DNA from: Riptortus pedestris
Lineage: Eukaryota; Arthropoda; Insecta; Hemiptera; Alydidae
Assembly: GCA_019009955.1 (NCBI GenBank)
Contig: CM032232.1
Location: 141,382,001 to 141,446,000 of the forward strand
Direction of reading: 5' to 3'
Length of the DNA: 64,000 nt
Position numbers and translations under genes: made by a program. Below, one piece after another: positions 48,719-58,486 of the stretch. How positions within the stretch are numbered: the stretch's first letter is position 1; each line of letters opens with the position of its first letter. The notes under the pieces were generated by a model. That model did not search any database. It was given only the letters and a program-made list of their open reading frames with translations, and was not told where the DNA came from.

Positions 48719-49614
48719 TGTAGGGGCGTGCGGTAAGCTTTGGATGTAATAGAAAATGTCGGCACCAAATTGTAATGGCGGAAATCTTGTGTTAAAGGCA
48801 AGAAAGAGTTGGGAGAGAATTTAGACTGAACCATTTGTTATTTGTCATGGAGAGATGAGGAAAAAGATAAATAAAGAAGACAAAACAACTATGTGAGTTC
48901 TCGTAAGAATTAGGTATATTGAATAGTTAAAATTATCTCTATAACAAAACATGAAATGTAAGCATTAAACAAACTTTAAGAACTAATATGTTAAGAATAA
49001 GGGAAATTGAATAGCTAAAGATATCTCTATAACAAGACATGAAATGTAAGCATTAAACAAACTTTAAGAACTAATATGTTAAGAATTAGGGAAATTGAAT
49101 AGATAAATATATCTCTATAACAGGACATGAAATGTAAGCATTAAACAAACTTTAAGAACTAATATGTTAAGAATTAGGGAAATTGAATAGTTAAAGATAC
49201 CTCTATAACAAAACATGAATCTTAGGCAGTAAACAACCATTATGTACTAAGATGGCGGCCATAACTATACACTCTAAATTAACAGTTGGTCTTATAATAT
49301 ATATGAGTACTCATGAGATACTTGCGCATATAATGCTAGCATTATTAGGTAGTTAAAAGCGGGAATCCTGCACTTCCTAGAGGCGATGCAGTCTGGTAGC
49401 GGTGATAAAACTGGATGAGCACGTGGCCAAGAAGGAGAAAGGCGGGAGCAGCAAAAACCTGTTGATTCTAGGAGAGGTGATCATAGACTGGCTTGTCCCT
49501 GCAACGGCTGCCTAGAGGAGCAGTATGCCACAGCCTTCGCGATATGCATGTGTGTTGGCGGAACTGTGAACCTCGCGAGCGCGGGAGATTTGAATTCAAA
49601 CTGACGACTGAACA
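48719..49614 (-). repeat. 3' LTR of the BEL/Pao element
   Basis: On the minus strand begins TGTTCAGTCG and ends GCCCCTACA. It holds about 3.6 tandem copies of an 88-bp unit (48911-49235; TCTCTATAAC recurs at 48936, 49024 and 49112, with a last copy near 49200). About 40 bp from its outer end is TTTGGTGCCGA, a near copy of the primer-binding-site junction. Confidence 0.95.
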
Positions 49615-49627
49615 TCCCCCCGCCCAT
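49615..49627 (-). promoter_or_regulatory. Polypurine tract
   Basis: GGGCGGGGGGA on the minus strand directly precedes TG of the 3' LTR, the position where plus-strand DNA synthesis is primed. Confidence 0.7.
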
Positions 49628-49645
49628 GGCGCGATTTAAGCGGCA

Positions 49646-52600
49646 TTATTGAGTAGGAAGGGGACACAGCTTGACGAGGGGACGTTGGAACGTCCCCGAG
49701 GACGTGCGTACCGAAGCAACTCGAGACACTCCATCTGGACCCGGGTGCAGAGCGGTGACTCTGGCCAAGGGCCAGCAAAGCGGTGGGACATTGTCAGTCT
49801 TGATGAGGACCAGAGATCCAGTGGTGATGTCAGGCGCGGGGTCCAGCCAACGAGAGCGTTGTTGGAGAGTGTGTAAGTACTCTTGCTGCCAACGTTTCCA
49901 AAAGGACTGGTGAAGACGATCAACTAGTCGCCATCGTGATACTCTGTTGAGCGGGATATCCAATAGGTCCTTTGCCGGAAGAGCGTTGAGAGGGCGGTGG
50001 ATTAAAAAATGTCCAGGAGTGAGTACGTTCAGATCATTTGGGTCAGCAGAGAGCGGACAAAGAGGGCGGCTATTGAGGATGGCCTCAATGCTGACCAGTA
50101 AGGTGCTAAACTCTTCAAGGGAGAGAACCTGTTGACCCATTACGGTGCGAAGATGTCTTTTTGTGGACTTTATGGAGGCTTCCCAAAGTCCGCCGAAATG
50201 AGGAGCACTTGGCGGAATAAAATGCCAATCTATACAGCGGTCGGAGGAGAACTTTGTGAGAGAATTGCGGGTCTGGTCTTGGCGGAGAAACTTGGCTAGG
50301 TCGGAGAGCGTGCGGTTGGCGCCCACGAAGTTGGTACCATTGTCGCTGTAGACATCTGCAGGGAGGCCTCGTCGACCACAGAAGCGGGTGAAGGCTGCCA
50401 GAAAAGCGTCTATGGAAAGCTCCGACGCAACCTCCAGATGGACAGCCTTTGTAGTAAAACATACGAAGGCGCATATGTACGCCTTAGTGAGGCGAGCGCC
50501 GCGGATGCGTGCTGTTGACAATGAATATGGTCCTGCGTAATCAACTCCGACCTTGAGGAAAGCAGATGAAGGAGTGACCCTGTCTGCAGGAAGAGGCCCC
50601 ATAAGAGGAATAAGAGGTTGCGGGGACACTGAAAAACATCGGTTACATTTGGCAAGATGGCGGCGAACAACATTCCTCCCATCGATGATCCAGAAGCGCT
50701 GGCGGATGGTGTGGAGGGTGGCCTGGGCTCCTGCGTGAAGATTGGCGATGTGGGCCTGGTCAATCACTAAGCGGGTAAACGGGTGATCCCGCGGCAATAA
50801 AGCGGGGTGCTTGGCAGAATAAGGGAGCGCTGACTGGCTCAAGCGACCCCCGACGCGGAGAATACCTTTGGGATCAAGGAAAAGTTGAAGCGTCCTTTTT
50901 AGATTGGTCTTGCGCTTGGGATCCGCAGCAGCTTGACAATCTTCCTTTAAAGCGATGCGTTGAACTTCTCTAGTAAGGGCGTCCAGGGAGAGGTTAAGTT
51001 CTTTCGTAACAAGAGGGCCACTAAGGCGAGAAGCGGGGTAACGCGCATTGTTAGCGAAACGAAAGATCCATGCGGTGATCCTTTGAAGCTTTGACAACGA
51101 CGAGTAACGACTTTCTAAACCTAACGCGGTGACGGTAACGCCGACAATCGCCTTTGCGGAAATCCTTTTCTCCGAATCCAGAACGGAGGCAGGCGGGTCT
51201 ACGTGCGAGCGGGGCCACTGTGAGATAGGCTTCGAAAGCCAGCGGGGACCATGCCACCAGAGTGGGTGATCAAGAAGTGCTGATGGATAAAGACCTCGAG
51301 ATGCGCAGTCAGCGGGGTTATCCTTTCCATCCACATGGTGCCAACTGGATGGCGGAATCCTTTCTTGGATTTCAGAGACCCTGTTGGCCACAAAGGTCTT
51401 CCAGCGGTGTGGCTCTCCGCGAATCCAAGCCAGTGCAACGGCTGAGTCAGAGTAAGAAATAATGTCCTCGAAAGGCTGCGAAAACATTTTTAGAACCTTG
51501 TCCACAAGCAGGGCACAAAGGTGAGCCGCACACAACTCTAGACGAGGGAGCGAGATCTTCTTTAGCGGGGCTACACGCGACTTAGCCATAACCATTGATG
51601 AGGAAATCTCCCCAGACGAAGAAGTGGAATGGAGGTAGACTACCGCGGCGTATCCAAGCTCTGAAGCGTCACAAAAGGCAATTAGGCGATGTGAAGTCCG
51701 AGAGACGTCAAAGTCGGGAAAGTAGCGAGGGAGAGAGATGCGGGCGACATTTTTCAGTTCATCCTGAAAGAACTCCCAGTCTTGGCTGATGTCGGGAGGT
51801 GCGGCGTCATCCCAATCGGCGTGACATAGCCACAGGCGTTGAATGAATCTTTTCGCCAAGAAGGTCATGGGTGCTAACCATCCGGGAGGGTCATAAATGC
51901 GGGCAACTTTAGACAAAATAAACCTTTTAGTAGCGGGAACCTTTGCGTGTGCCACTCGATATGAAAAGCGGTCAGAGGTGGCGGACCAAGTTAGTCCAAG
52001 GATCTTGACTGTAGGATCCTCAGAAGAATCAAAGTCGAAAGAGTGCGGGTCAACTTTGCAATGCTCACCGGGCAATCCGGCGAGCAATTCTGGGTGATTG
52101 CTAGCCCACTTTCTCAGTTCGAAGCATCCAGAGCCGAGTAGAGAGATCAGCTGGTCGCGGAGAACTATTGCACTAGACAGCGTGGATGCTCCTGTGATAA
52201 TGTCATCAACATAAGTATCACGCAGCAGGGCAGGAGCGGCGAGCGGAAACCTTTTACCCTCATCAGCTGCTAATTGATGCAGGGTGCGGATGGCCAAGAA
52301 GGGCGAAGATGCCACTCCATAAGTGACTGTGTGGAGGCGGTACGATTTGGTAGGTTCTTCTGGCGAGAAACGCCACACAATCCGTTGGAGATCTTGGTGC
52401 TGCAGTGGGACCAGAATCTGTCGGTACATTTGGCGGATATCTGCTGAGAAGACGAAGCGATGAGATCGAGCCCTTGTGAGAAGCTCCACAATGTCCGTTT
52501 GAAGCTTGGGGCCAGTGAGAGAGATATCATTTAAGGATTTGCCATTCGAGGATTTCGCAGAGGCGTTGAAAACAACGCGAAATTTAGAAGGAGGGTCCTC

Positions 52601-53968
52601 CGGGCGGTGAACGGGGTGATGCGGCAAGTAGTACGTTCTATCCACGGGGTTTGGATCAGGAGCGGGAGACATGTGACCCAAATCTAGGTATTCGCGCATG
52701 AAGGAGCCGTATGCTTCTTGAAGGTGGGGGTCACGGGCCAGGCGGGATTCCAAACGGCGAAATTGCTGCAATGAGCGGAAGTAAGAATCTCCTAGTTCTT
52801 CATTTTCTTTTAATGGGAGCGGAGTGACGTAGCGGCCTGACGGTTGGCGGGAAACAGTGCGGGTGAACATTTCCTCACATAGAAGTTCCTCTTTTGAATA
52901 TTTGGGTGCGGCGGAAGTAACAGGTTCTAATTCCCAAAACCTCTGTAGGTCTTTATTCAGTTGCAAGTTTGATACGGCGGAAAACGTTTTCACAAACGAT
53001 TGTGAGGCAACTTCGATGGATTCCTCAGGAGGTGAGTCAGATATGCAATGTACTGTAACTTGGGCAGGCCTGTCTTCTGAATTGTAAGGCGGATTTTCTC
53101 GTTGAGGATTACTCTCAGTGCGGCGACGACGTCTGTGTTTCTTGCGGATGGTTTTGCCTTCATTATCCTGGACTTCTGGGGCCCAGCTTATGCGGCGTTG
53201 AGGAGATGGGTGGCTACACTGCCCTAGAAGACACCAACCCAAACTAGTCTTAAAGGCAAGAGGGCCACCTTTAGAGGGATGAATGATAGCGGGCTGAAGG
53301 AGATGTGCAACTAAATCGACTCCAAGCAGCATGTCAATGGGAGCCGGGCAGTCAAACTTAGGATCAGCGAAGGAGAGGCCATGCAGATATTTCCAGGGCC
53401 CAATATCAAACGGTTCAGCAGGCATAGTGGAGCAGATGGACTCAATAACGAAGAACTGTGCGGTGATCATTTTATCTGGCGACACTGGAAAGGAAACAGC
53501 AATGTAGCCAGGGCAGCTAACTCCCACAGGGTCACCCAATCCGTGAACATCCACTTGGGACGGAATGATGTCAGAGCCTAAGCGGGAAGCGGCGCTCTGA
53601 GTGACAAAACTGGCCTGGCTGCAGGAATCAACAAGGGCTCGGAAGACATGTGCGGAGCGGGAAGAACCTTTGAGAATGATCTGTGCTGTGGGAAGAATAG
53701 AAAGCGGGCAATGCTTCGATGAACCAGACAACGAAACAGAAGGGAGAGACCGGAGTATAACGGGCCTAGATTTGGGCGGAAAATATTCCTTATTTGAAGC
53801 GGGAACACCTTGTAAGCGTTGATGAAGCGGAGAATCCTTTAGCGGTGCAGCAGAAGTAGCATGAAGGTCTACCCGGTAACCCTCAGGAAGACTAGATGAT
53901 GCGGAAAATACCTTTTGAGAAAGCGAGGGTTGTGCCAGAGAACGGCCTGAGGGTCCGGGTTGCGGGAG
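49646..53968 (-). CDS. pol: Pol polyprotein: protease, RT, RNase H, integrase
   Basis: Open from the codon after the gag TGA to TAA at 49646. Residue numbers here count from position 53731. Protease (DUF1758-like) has VDSCSQ at 35-40, with Cys where DSG/DTG is usual. Reverse transcriptase: SADIRQMY (D431) and YVDD (507-510). RNase H-like Peptidase_A17 region: AFCDAS (D688), E732, D762 and D808. Integrase: zinc site H994, H999, C1029, C1032, then core D1064, D1130 and E1184 (FGGLWEASIKS). The C-terminal DUF5641-type domain is rich in tryptophan (SRWRLVDRLHQSFWKRW). This is the domain order of BEL/Pao. It has no start codon of its own in a favourable place, so expression most likely depends on passing the gag stop. 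No other internal stop or frameshift was found, and all catalytic residues except the protease Gly are present. Confidence 0.93.
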   Translation of the reverse strand, partial: LPQPGPSGRSLAQPSLSQKVFSASSSLPEGYRVDLHATSAAPLKDSPLHQRLQGVPASNKEYFPPKSRPVILRSLPSVSLSGSSKHCPLSILPTAQIILKGSSRSAHVFRALVDSCSQASFVTQSAASRLGSDIIPSQVDVHGLGDPVGVSCPGYIAVSFPVSPDKMITAQFFVIESICSTMPAEPFDIGPWKYLHGLSFADPKFDCPAPIDMLLGVDLVAHLLQPAIIHPSKGGPLAFKTSLGWCLLGQCSHPSPQRRISWAPEVQDNEGKTIRKKHRRRRRTESNPQRENPPYNSEDRPAQVTVHCISDSPPEESIEVASQSFVKTFSAVSNLQLNKDLQRFWELEPVTSAAPKYSKEELLCEEMFTRTVSRQPSGRYVTPLPLKENEELGDSYFRSLQQFRRLESRLARDPHLQEAYGSFMREYLDLGHMSPAPDPNPVDRTYYLPHHPVHRPEDPPSKFRVVFNASAKSSNGKSLNDISLTGPKLQTDIVELLTRARSHRFVFSADIRQMYRQILVPLQHQDLQRIVWRFSPEEPTKSYRLHTVTYGVASSPFLAIRTLHQLAADEGKRFPLAAPALLRDTYVDDIITGASTLSSAIVLRDQLISLLGSGCFELRKWASNHPELLAGLPGEHCKVDPHSFDFDSSEDPTVKILGLTWSATSDRFSYRVAHAKVPATKRFILSKVARIYDPPGWLAPMTFLAKRFIQRLWLCHADWDDAAPPDISQDWEFFQDELKNVARISLPRYFPDFDVSRTSHRLIAFCDASELGYAAVVYLHSTSSSGEISSSMVMAKSRVAPLKKISLPRLELCAAHLCALLVDKVLKMFSQPFEDIISYSDSAVALAWIRGEPHRWKTFVANRVSEIQERIPPSSWHHVDGKDNPADCASRGLYPSALLDHPLWWHGPRWLSKPISQWPRSHVDPPASVLDSEKRISAKAIVGVTVTALGLESRYSSLSKLQRITAWIFRFANNARYPASRLSGPLVTKELNLSLDALTREVQRIALKEDCQAAADPKRKTNLKRTLQLFLDPKGILRVGGRLSQSALPYSAKHPALLPRDHPFTRLVIDQAHIANLHAGAQATLHTIRQRFWIIDGRNVVRRHLAKCNRCFSVSPQPLIPLMGPLPADRVTPSSAFLKVGVDYAGPYSLSTARIRGARLTKAYICAFVCFTTKAVHLEVASELSIDAFLAAFTRFCGRRGLPADVYSDNGTNFVGANRTLSDLAKFLRQDQTRNSLTKFSSDRCIDWHFIPPSAPHFGGLWEASIKSTKRHLRTVMGQQVLSLEEFSTLLVSIEAILNSRPLCPLSADPNDLNVLTPGHFLIHRPLNALPAKDLLDIPLNRVSRWRLVDRLHQSFWKRWQQEYLHTLQQRSRWLDPAPDITTGSLVLIKTDNVPPLCWPLARVTALHPGPDGVSRVASVRTSSGTFQRPLVKLCPLPTQ

Positions 53969-53971
53969 TCA
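53969..53971 (-). other. In-frame TGA between gag and pol
   Basis: Reading CCT CAA TGA CTC CCG CAA. gag and pol are in the same frame (the starts 55555 and 53731 differ by 1824, a multiple of three), and every codon from 53968 to 53731 is sense. Either a leaky stop or a point mutation. A C after TGA is the context known to favour readthrough. Confidence 0.9.
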
Positions 53972-55555
53972 TTGAGGAGACAAATCCGGGGAATGATGAT
54001 GGCGGGAAAGCTCAGGATCTTTAGTGCGGCGGGGTTTATGCAATTTCCTCTCCGCATAAAAGACAGATGTTTGCTGAGAATCGTTGACAGAAGGGGATGA
54101 TCGTGAGCTGCTGGAAGTCTTAGATGATGATTCTTGATCATGCCTGGGAGGTGGGGAGTACCTTGCCGGTGGAGAGGGTGATCTCTTCTGAGCGGCAATA
54201 GGATGCCTTTGCCTAGAATAGCGGTGCGGGAACGACGGGGAAGGTTCCGGACTAGGCGTTGAAGGAGGGGAAGCGAAGCTATCTGAAGAGCGGGTAACCT
54301 TTAGATCAACGCCCTCATGGATGAGGGTGTGATGAGAGCGGTGGCATATCCGACAGCGGCTTGAAGATTTGCAATGTCGAACTCCGTGGTTTCCCAAGCA
54401 GTTATAGCACAACTGCAACCTTTTAATAGCGCTGTAGCGCAAGGCAGCAGACAGCCTCTGGAATTCGGGACACTGATAAATGCTATGGGCTTGGTGGCAA
54501 TAAAGACATTTGGCGATGGTAGCGAACGCCTTCACAAAACGGTTGCCGCGGGGCGGAGGGGAGCTTGATGGGTTCGATGCGGTAGACCGGAAGCGGGGAG
54601 GAGATGTACCCTTGCGAGGAGTGAGAACAGCTTTACGATTTCTCTCAGATGTAGATACTTTAGCCGAGGCATTCAACGTTTTGTGTATATAACTCACCAG
54701 GTTGGAGAGAGAGGGAAAATCTTCAGGGTGAAGAAAACTGAATTCCTTTTGAGAGTGGGCATCTAAGCCCCTGAATGCAATAGAAAAAGTGATAAAGTCA
54801 GCTAGATCGGGAACATTTAGATTTTCCAGCTGCTGTGCTTGTTCCGAAAACACTTTAAGAAAACTTTTCAACTGTGAGGGGGAGGCATGTGAAACTGGTT
54901 GAAAGTCCAGCATTTCTTTGAGAATTGATGAAGCCAAAGCGGCGCGGTTATCATATTTTTTCAAAAGAGTAGTCCAAGCCAGATTGTAATTGATATCGAG
55001 GTTCTCAAAATGTGCTATGCAGGATAATGCCTCTGAAGATAAACAACCTTTTAAATAGGTTAACTTTAATCCTTCTGAAATATTTGGATTATCATGGATT
55101 AGCGGTATGTATGTTGCCTTAAATGCCTGAAACTCCGCTAAATTGCCGCTAAAATGCGGAAGAGGAACATGAGGTAGGTGGAAAGCATTTAAATTTACGC
55201 GGGCATTTGAAGAGCAGGGGGGAGGGGATGAGACAGCTGTCTCGCCTATGGCGGCTACAAGTAACGCATATGAAGTTTTGATATCCACAATCTTGGCGGT
55301 CAACTCGCTGGGCAGCGTATCCCCCTTTTCTATGTATTCCTCTATTAAACCCAGATGAAAGTTATCAGCTTGCTTTACAATTGTTTCTAATCGGGCTGAT
55401 AATGCGGCAGCAAGTTGATTATCTTTCACCTCTATAGCGTTTCTACATTGATCACTAAGCAGACTAAATTGCTCTAACAATGAGCCGAGATAAACTTTAT
55501 TTATTGACCCTTTTGGGCTTGTAGCGGTTCTTGAGTGTTTGGTTTTTGGACCCAT
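53969..55555 (-). CDS. gag: Gag polyprotein
   Basis: 528 codons from ATG at 55555, the first ATG after the primer-binding site. It forms the particle that packages the element's RNA. Residues 1-110 are probably helical. 120-290 is a DUF1759-type region, beginning around LPHVPLPHFSGNLAEFQAFK, shared by BEL/Pao Gags. Three zinc knuckles follow: C350-C353-H357-C362, C383-C386-H390-C395, and C401-C404-H408-H413 (a CCHH variant with SHHTLIH). A Ser/Pro/Arg-rich tail runs to the TGA. Length and order are normal for the family. Most BEL/Pao elements make one continuous Gag-Pol, so a separate gag is the odd point here. Confidence 0.92.
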   Translation of the reverse strand: MGPKTKHSRTATSPKGSINKVYLGSLLEQFSLLSDQCRNAIEVKDNQLAAALSARLETIVKQADNFHLGLIEEYIEKGDTLPSELTAKIVDIKTSYALLVAAIGETAVSSPPPCSSNARVNLNAFHLPHVPLPHFSGNLAEFQAFKATYIPLIHDNPNISEGLKLTYLKGCLSSEALSCIAHFENLDINYNLAWTTLLKKYDNRAALASSILKEMLDFQPVSHASPSQLKSFLKVFSEQAQQLENLNVPDLADFITFSIAFRGLDAHSQKEFSFLHPEDFPSLSNLVSYIHKTLNASAKVSTSERNRKAVLTPRKGTSPPRFRSTASNPSSSPPPRGNRFVKAFATIAKCLYCHQAHSIYQCPEFQRLSAALRYSAIKRLQLCYNCLGNHGVRHCKSSSRCRICHRSHHTLIHEGVDLKVTRSSDSFASPPSTPSPEPSPSFPHRYSRQRHPIAAQKRSPSPPARYSPPPRHDQESSSKTSSSSRSSPSVNDSQQTSVFYAERKLHKPRRTKDPELSRHHHSPDLSPQ

Positions 55556-55781
55556 ATTGAAGATGAACCTTTATACAAAATATAAGAAATAAAGAACAAC
55601 AATTATACAATGATATAAGAAAATAAAGAAATGAAATGTGCACTTATAATTAACTTAGAACTCAAATAGTTGGTTTTGCGGTGAACTTTTATAATTCAAT
55701 TAATCTTGTAATAATACTTAATAAACTTTTTCGGATACACTTCCGGTTAATGAACACTTCCCGGGTTACTCGGCACCAAAA
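55556..55781 (-). other. 5' leader of the BEL/Pao element
   Basis: 226 bases between the 5' LTR and gag, with the primer-binding site at its start. Presumably includes the packaging signal, which cannot be read from sequence. Confidence 0.7.
55761..55778 (-). promoter_or_regulatory. tRNA primer-binding site
   Basis: TGGTGCCGAGTAACCCGG starts three bases inside the 5' LTR on the minus strand. TGGTGCCGA is complementary to a tRNA ending TCGGCACCA. Animal tRNA-Phe ends that way as I recall it; the match continues only with a two-base difference. Primer identity is tentative. Confidence 0.65.
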
Positions 55782-56676
55782 TGTAGGGGCGTGCGGTAAG
55801 CTTTGGATGTAATAGAAAATGTCGGCACCAAATTGTAATGGCGGAAATCTTGTGTTAAAGGCAAGAAAGAGTTGGGAGAGAATTTAGACTGAACCATTTG
55901 TTATTTGTCATGGAGAGATGAGGAAAAAGATAAATAAAGAAGACAAAACAACTATGTGAGTTCTCGTAAGAATTAGGTATATTGAATAGTTAAAATTATC
56001 TCTATAACAAAACATGAAATGTAAGCATTAAACAAACTTTAAGAACTAATATGTTAAGAATAAGGGAAATTGAATAGCTAAAGATATCTCTATAACAAGA
56101 CATGAAATGTAAGCATTAAACAAACTTTAAGAACTAATATGTTAAGAATTAGGGAAATTGAATAGATAAATATATCTCTATAACAGGACATGAAATGTAA
56201 GCATTAAACAAACTTTAAGAACTAATATGTTAAGAATTAGGGAAATTGAATAGTTAAAGATACCTCTATAACAAAACATGAATCTTAGGCAGTAAACAAC
56301 CATTATGTACTAAGATGGCGGCCATAACTATACACTCTAAATTAACAGTTGGTCTTATAATATATATGAGTACTCATGAGATACTTGCGCATATAATGCT
56401 AGCATTATTAGGTAGTTAAAAGCGGGAATCCTGCACTTCCTAGAGGCGATGCAGTCTGGTAGCGGTGATAAAACTGGATGAGCACGTGGCCAAGAAGGAG
56501 AAAGGCGGGAGCAGCAAAACCTGTTGATTCTAGGAGAGGTGATCATAGACTGGCTTGTCCCTGCAACGGCTGCCTAGAGGAGCAGTATGCCACAGCCTTC
56601 GCGATATGCATGTGTGTTGGCGGAACTGTGAACCTCGCGAGCGCGGGAGATTTGAATTCAAACTGACGACTGAACA
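55782..56676 (-). repeat. 5' LTR of the BEL/Pao element
   Basis: Same as the 3' LTR apart from one missing A. TATATATTATAAGACC on the minus strand near 56349-56364 may be the TATA box. Confidence 0.95.
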
Positions 56677-56742
56677 AAATTTATTGAAAAATATTTACTA
56701 TAGCTAGTGCTATAATTTAAAATGTATCACAATAATTTTTTT

Positions 56743-57345
56743 CTGTAATGTTTGAATAATGGTAACATTACTAAACTGAAATGAGTGAAGAAAGTGAAAC
56801 ATTTTGCAATAGAGTGAAGTAAGTAATCACTTTCTTCACAAGTGAAGAAAGTGAATTGCCTTCTTAATTAGTAATAAGTAAAAATTAAAAAAATAATTTG
56901 AAGTTGGAAATTAAATGCTTTTAAATGTTTCTTAACATTGTAAGAATTTATTTTAACAAAATAAATTGAAATGTGAATGAATTATTGGTGGAAATAATCA
57001 ATATATTTTAAAATTTAAATATAATAATAATTACCTTCCTTGTTTATAACCTGCACTTGTTTATAATATCTACATCACAATCATCACTAGTTGTTTTATA
57101 ACTATGCTTATAACCTTTCACAACCATGCTTATAACCTACCAACAACATACCATAATATTCACAACATCCTAATTTTGTTCATATTCAGGTTAGATCTGA
57201 TCATGTATTAAACGATTACAGAAAAAAATTAATATTACACTCGTTACAACTCGCGTGAAATTACCACACTCGCTTCGCTCGTGTGGGTAAAACGTTTCAC
57301 TCGAGTTGTAAAATGATCTACTTTTCATCACTTGTATAATAAATA
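56743..57345. mobile_element. Possible MITE inside the long HINE
   Basis: This segment is absent from other long HINEs, which read straight from CAGAATAATTTTTATCTC into ATCAAATTTTAGTAG. It contains a perfect 28-bp hairpin (56827-56854, TCACTTTCTTCAC arms) and, at 57236-57316, GAGTTGTAA/TTACAACTCG words plus CACACTCGC/GCTCGTGTG in inverted order. No coding. Ends and target duplication were not resolved. Confidence 0.4.
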
Positions 57346-57656
57346 ACTATTATCTCAATCAGTCAAATTTAGTAATCAAAGAACAAAAGAAGGGGGGGGG
57401 GAGGGTCAACAGAAAGTATTTGCATATATCTCACAAAGTACAAGTTCAATTATAACAATATTTGTTATTTAACCTTGGAATGAAATGGTTCATGATATGA
57501 CAGCTTATTATTAATATGACATGAGTAGAAGTGGGGGTTTACTGAAAGCCAAGAACTATAAAATCCAAATATCTCAGTTAATATTTATAATACACAAAAC
57601 ATGTATAGAACAACATTTGTAGATATTTCAATTTTCAATACGATTGGTCCTATACA

Positions 57657-57792
57657 GTTTTAGCAGATTTCTCTAAAGGGAAATCAGCTATTGAGGTCGC
57701 ACTCATGACGCGAGTTTCGAAAAATTTCTTCAAATGTCCATCGATCCTGCCCAGGAGATGACGAAAATGAGGTCCGTTCAAAATTATATATA

Positions 57793-57858
<66 letters not shown>

Positions 57859-58305
57859 CTGTTATCGCTCTAGCTGTCGAAATTTTTGTTTGATCGTTAC
57901 CAAAATCGGTATTTAATCGTTTTATGTAAAAAGGATGATCAAGTTCGTTAATCGCTGATATCGGACCAGTGAGAGGGGGGGTTTAGAGAGTGGGATTTTC
58001 GAAAATTCGAAATATCTCCGTTACCATACGTCGGATCAAAAAATTGTATAGAACCAATCTTGCAAATTAAATTTACTATAAATATTGTTCTATACATTTA
58101 TTCTGTATCGTTAATATTAACCGAGATATTTGGATTTGTATTGTATGTTCGGGAGTTTCCGCAGAGCGCACTAGCGCTAGTGTGGCCGCTTCACTAACTA
58201 TTCGTCCTCGTGAGAATAGGTTATTACTAGGCAGATTTCTCTATTGTAAAACTTCACGTGGGAAATCTGCTTAGTTTACGCAGCCCCTGCGAGACGGGAC
58301 TTTTT
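57657..58305 (+). mobile_element. HINE (short, +), full length, nested
   Basis: TTTTAGCAGATTTCTC start, (TA)n at 57785-57853, end GGGAAATCTGCTTAG, hairpin, GACGGGACTTTTT. It interrupts the minus HINE between TATACAG(T)n and CGATTCGACG. Confidence 0.85.
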
Positions 58306-58486
58306 CGATTCGACGTATAGTAACGGAGTTATTTCGAAAATCCTTCCTCTTAAACCACGTCCCCCACTGGCCCGATTTCAGTCACTGACGAGCTTGATTC
58401 TTTGTTTCACATAAAACGATTAAATATTACGTTTGGTAACGATCAAACAAAAATCGCGACCGCTAGAGCGGGAAATTTGCTAAAAA

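Larger units (their letters stand above)
48719..56676 (-). mobile_element. BEL/Pao LTR retrotransposon, near intact
   Basis: 7958 bp with two LTRs of 896 and 895 bp that, read side by side, differ only by one A in a run (49456-49460 against 56516-56519). Order on the minus strand: 5' LTR (56676-55782), primer-binding site, gag, in-frame TGA, pol, polypurine tract, 3' LTR (49614-48719). Ends are TG...CA. I find no target duplication: the flanks are AATAATAG and AAATTTATT. The element is far richer in G+C than its surroundings. It lies inside a long HINE, so it is younger than that copy. Confidence 0.95.
48450..58486 (-). mobile_element. HINE (long, minus) hosting two nested insertions
   Basis: Start AAAAGTCCGTTACGCAGGG. 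The long-subfamily block is cut at 48718 by the BEL/Pao element and resumes at 56677 (AAATTTATTGAAAAATATTT). It is cut again at about 57657 by a plus HINE and resumes at 58306 (CGATTCGACGTATAGTAACG). It ends CGCTAGAGCGGGAAATTTGC TAAAA at 58486, having lost the microsatellite and most of the 5' arm. Confidence 0.75.

Noticed and set aside
48719..48730. HINE-type ends for the BEL element
   Set aside because: TG...CA ends, polypurine tract and primer-binding site fix the LTR boundaries independently.
53729..53731. A separate pol start here
   Set aside because: The codon is TTG and the frame is open well upstream to the gag stop, so this is not a natural start.
49649..54692. Numerous + strand and minus-strand side frames of 60-119 codons within the BEL element
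   Set aside because: Shadows of gag and pol; no motif of their own.
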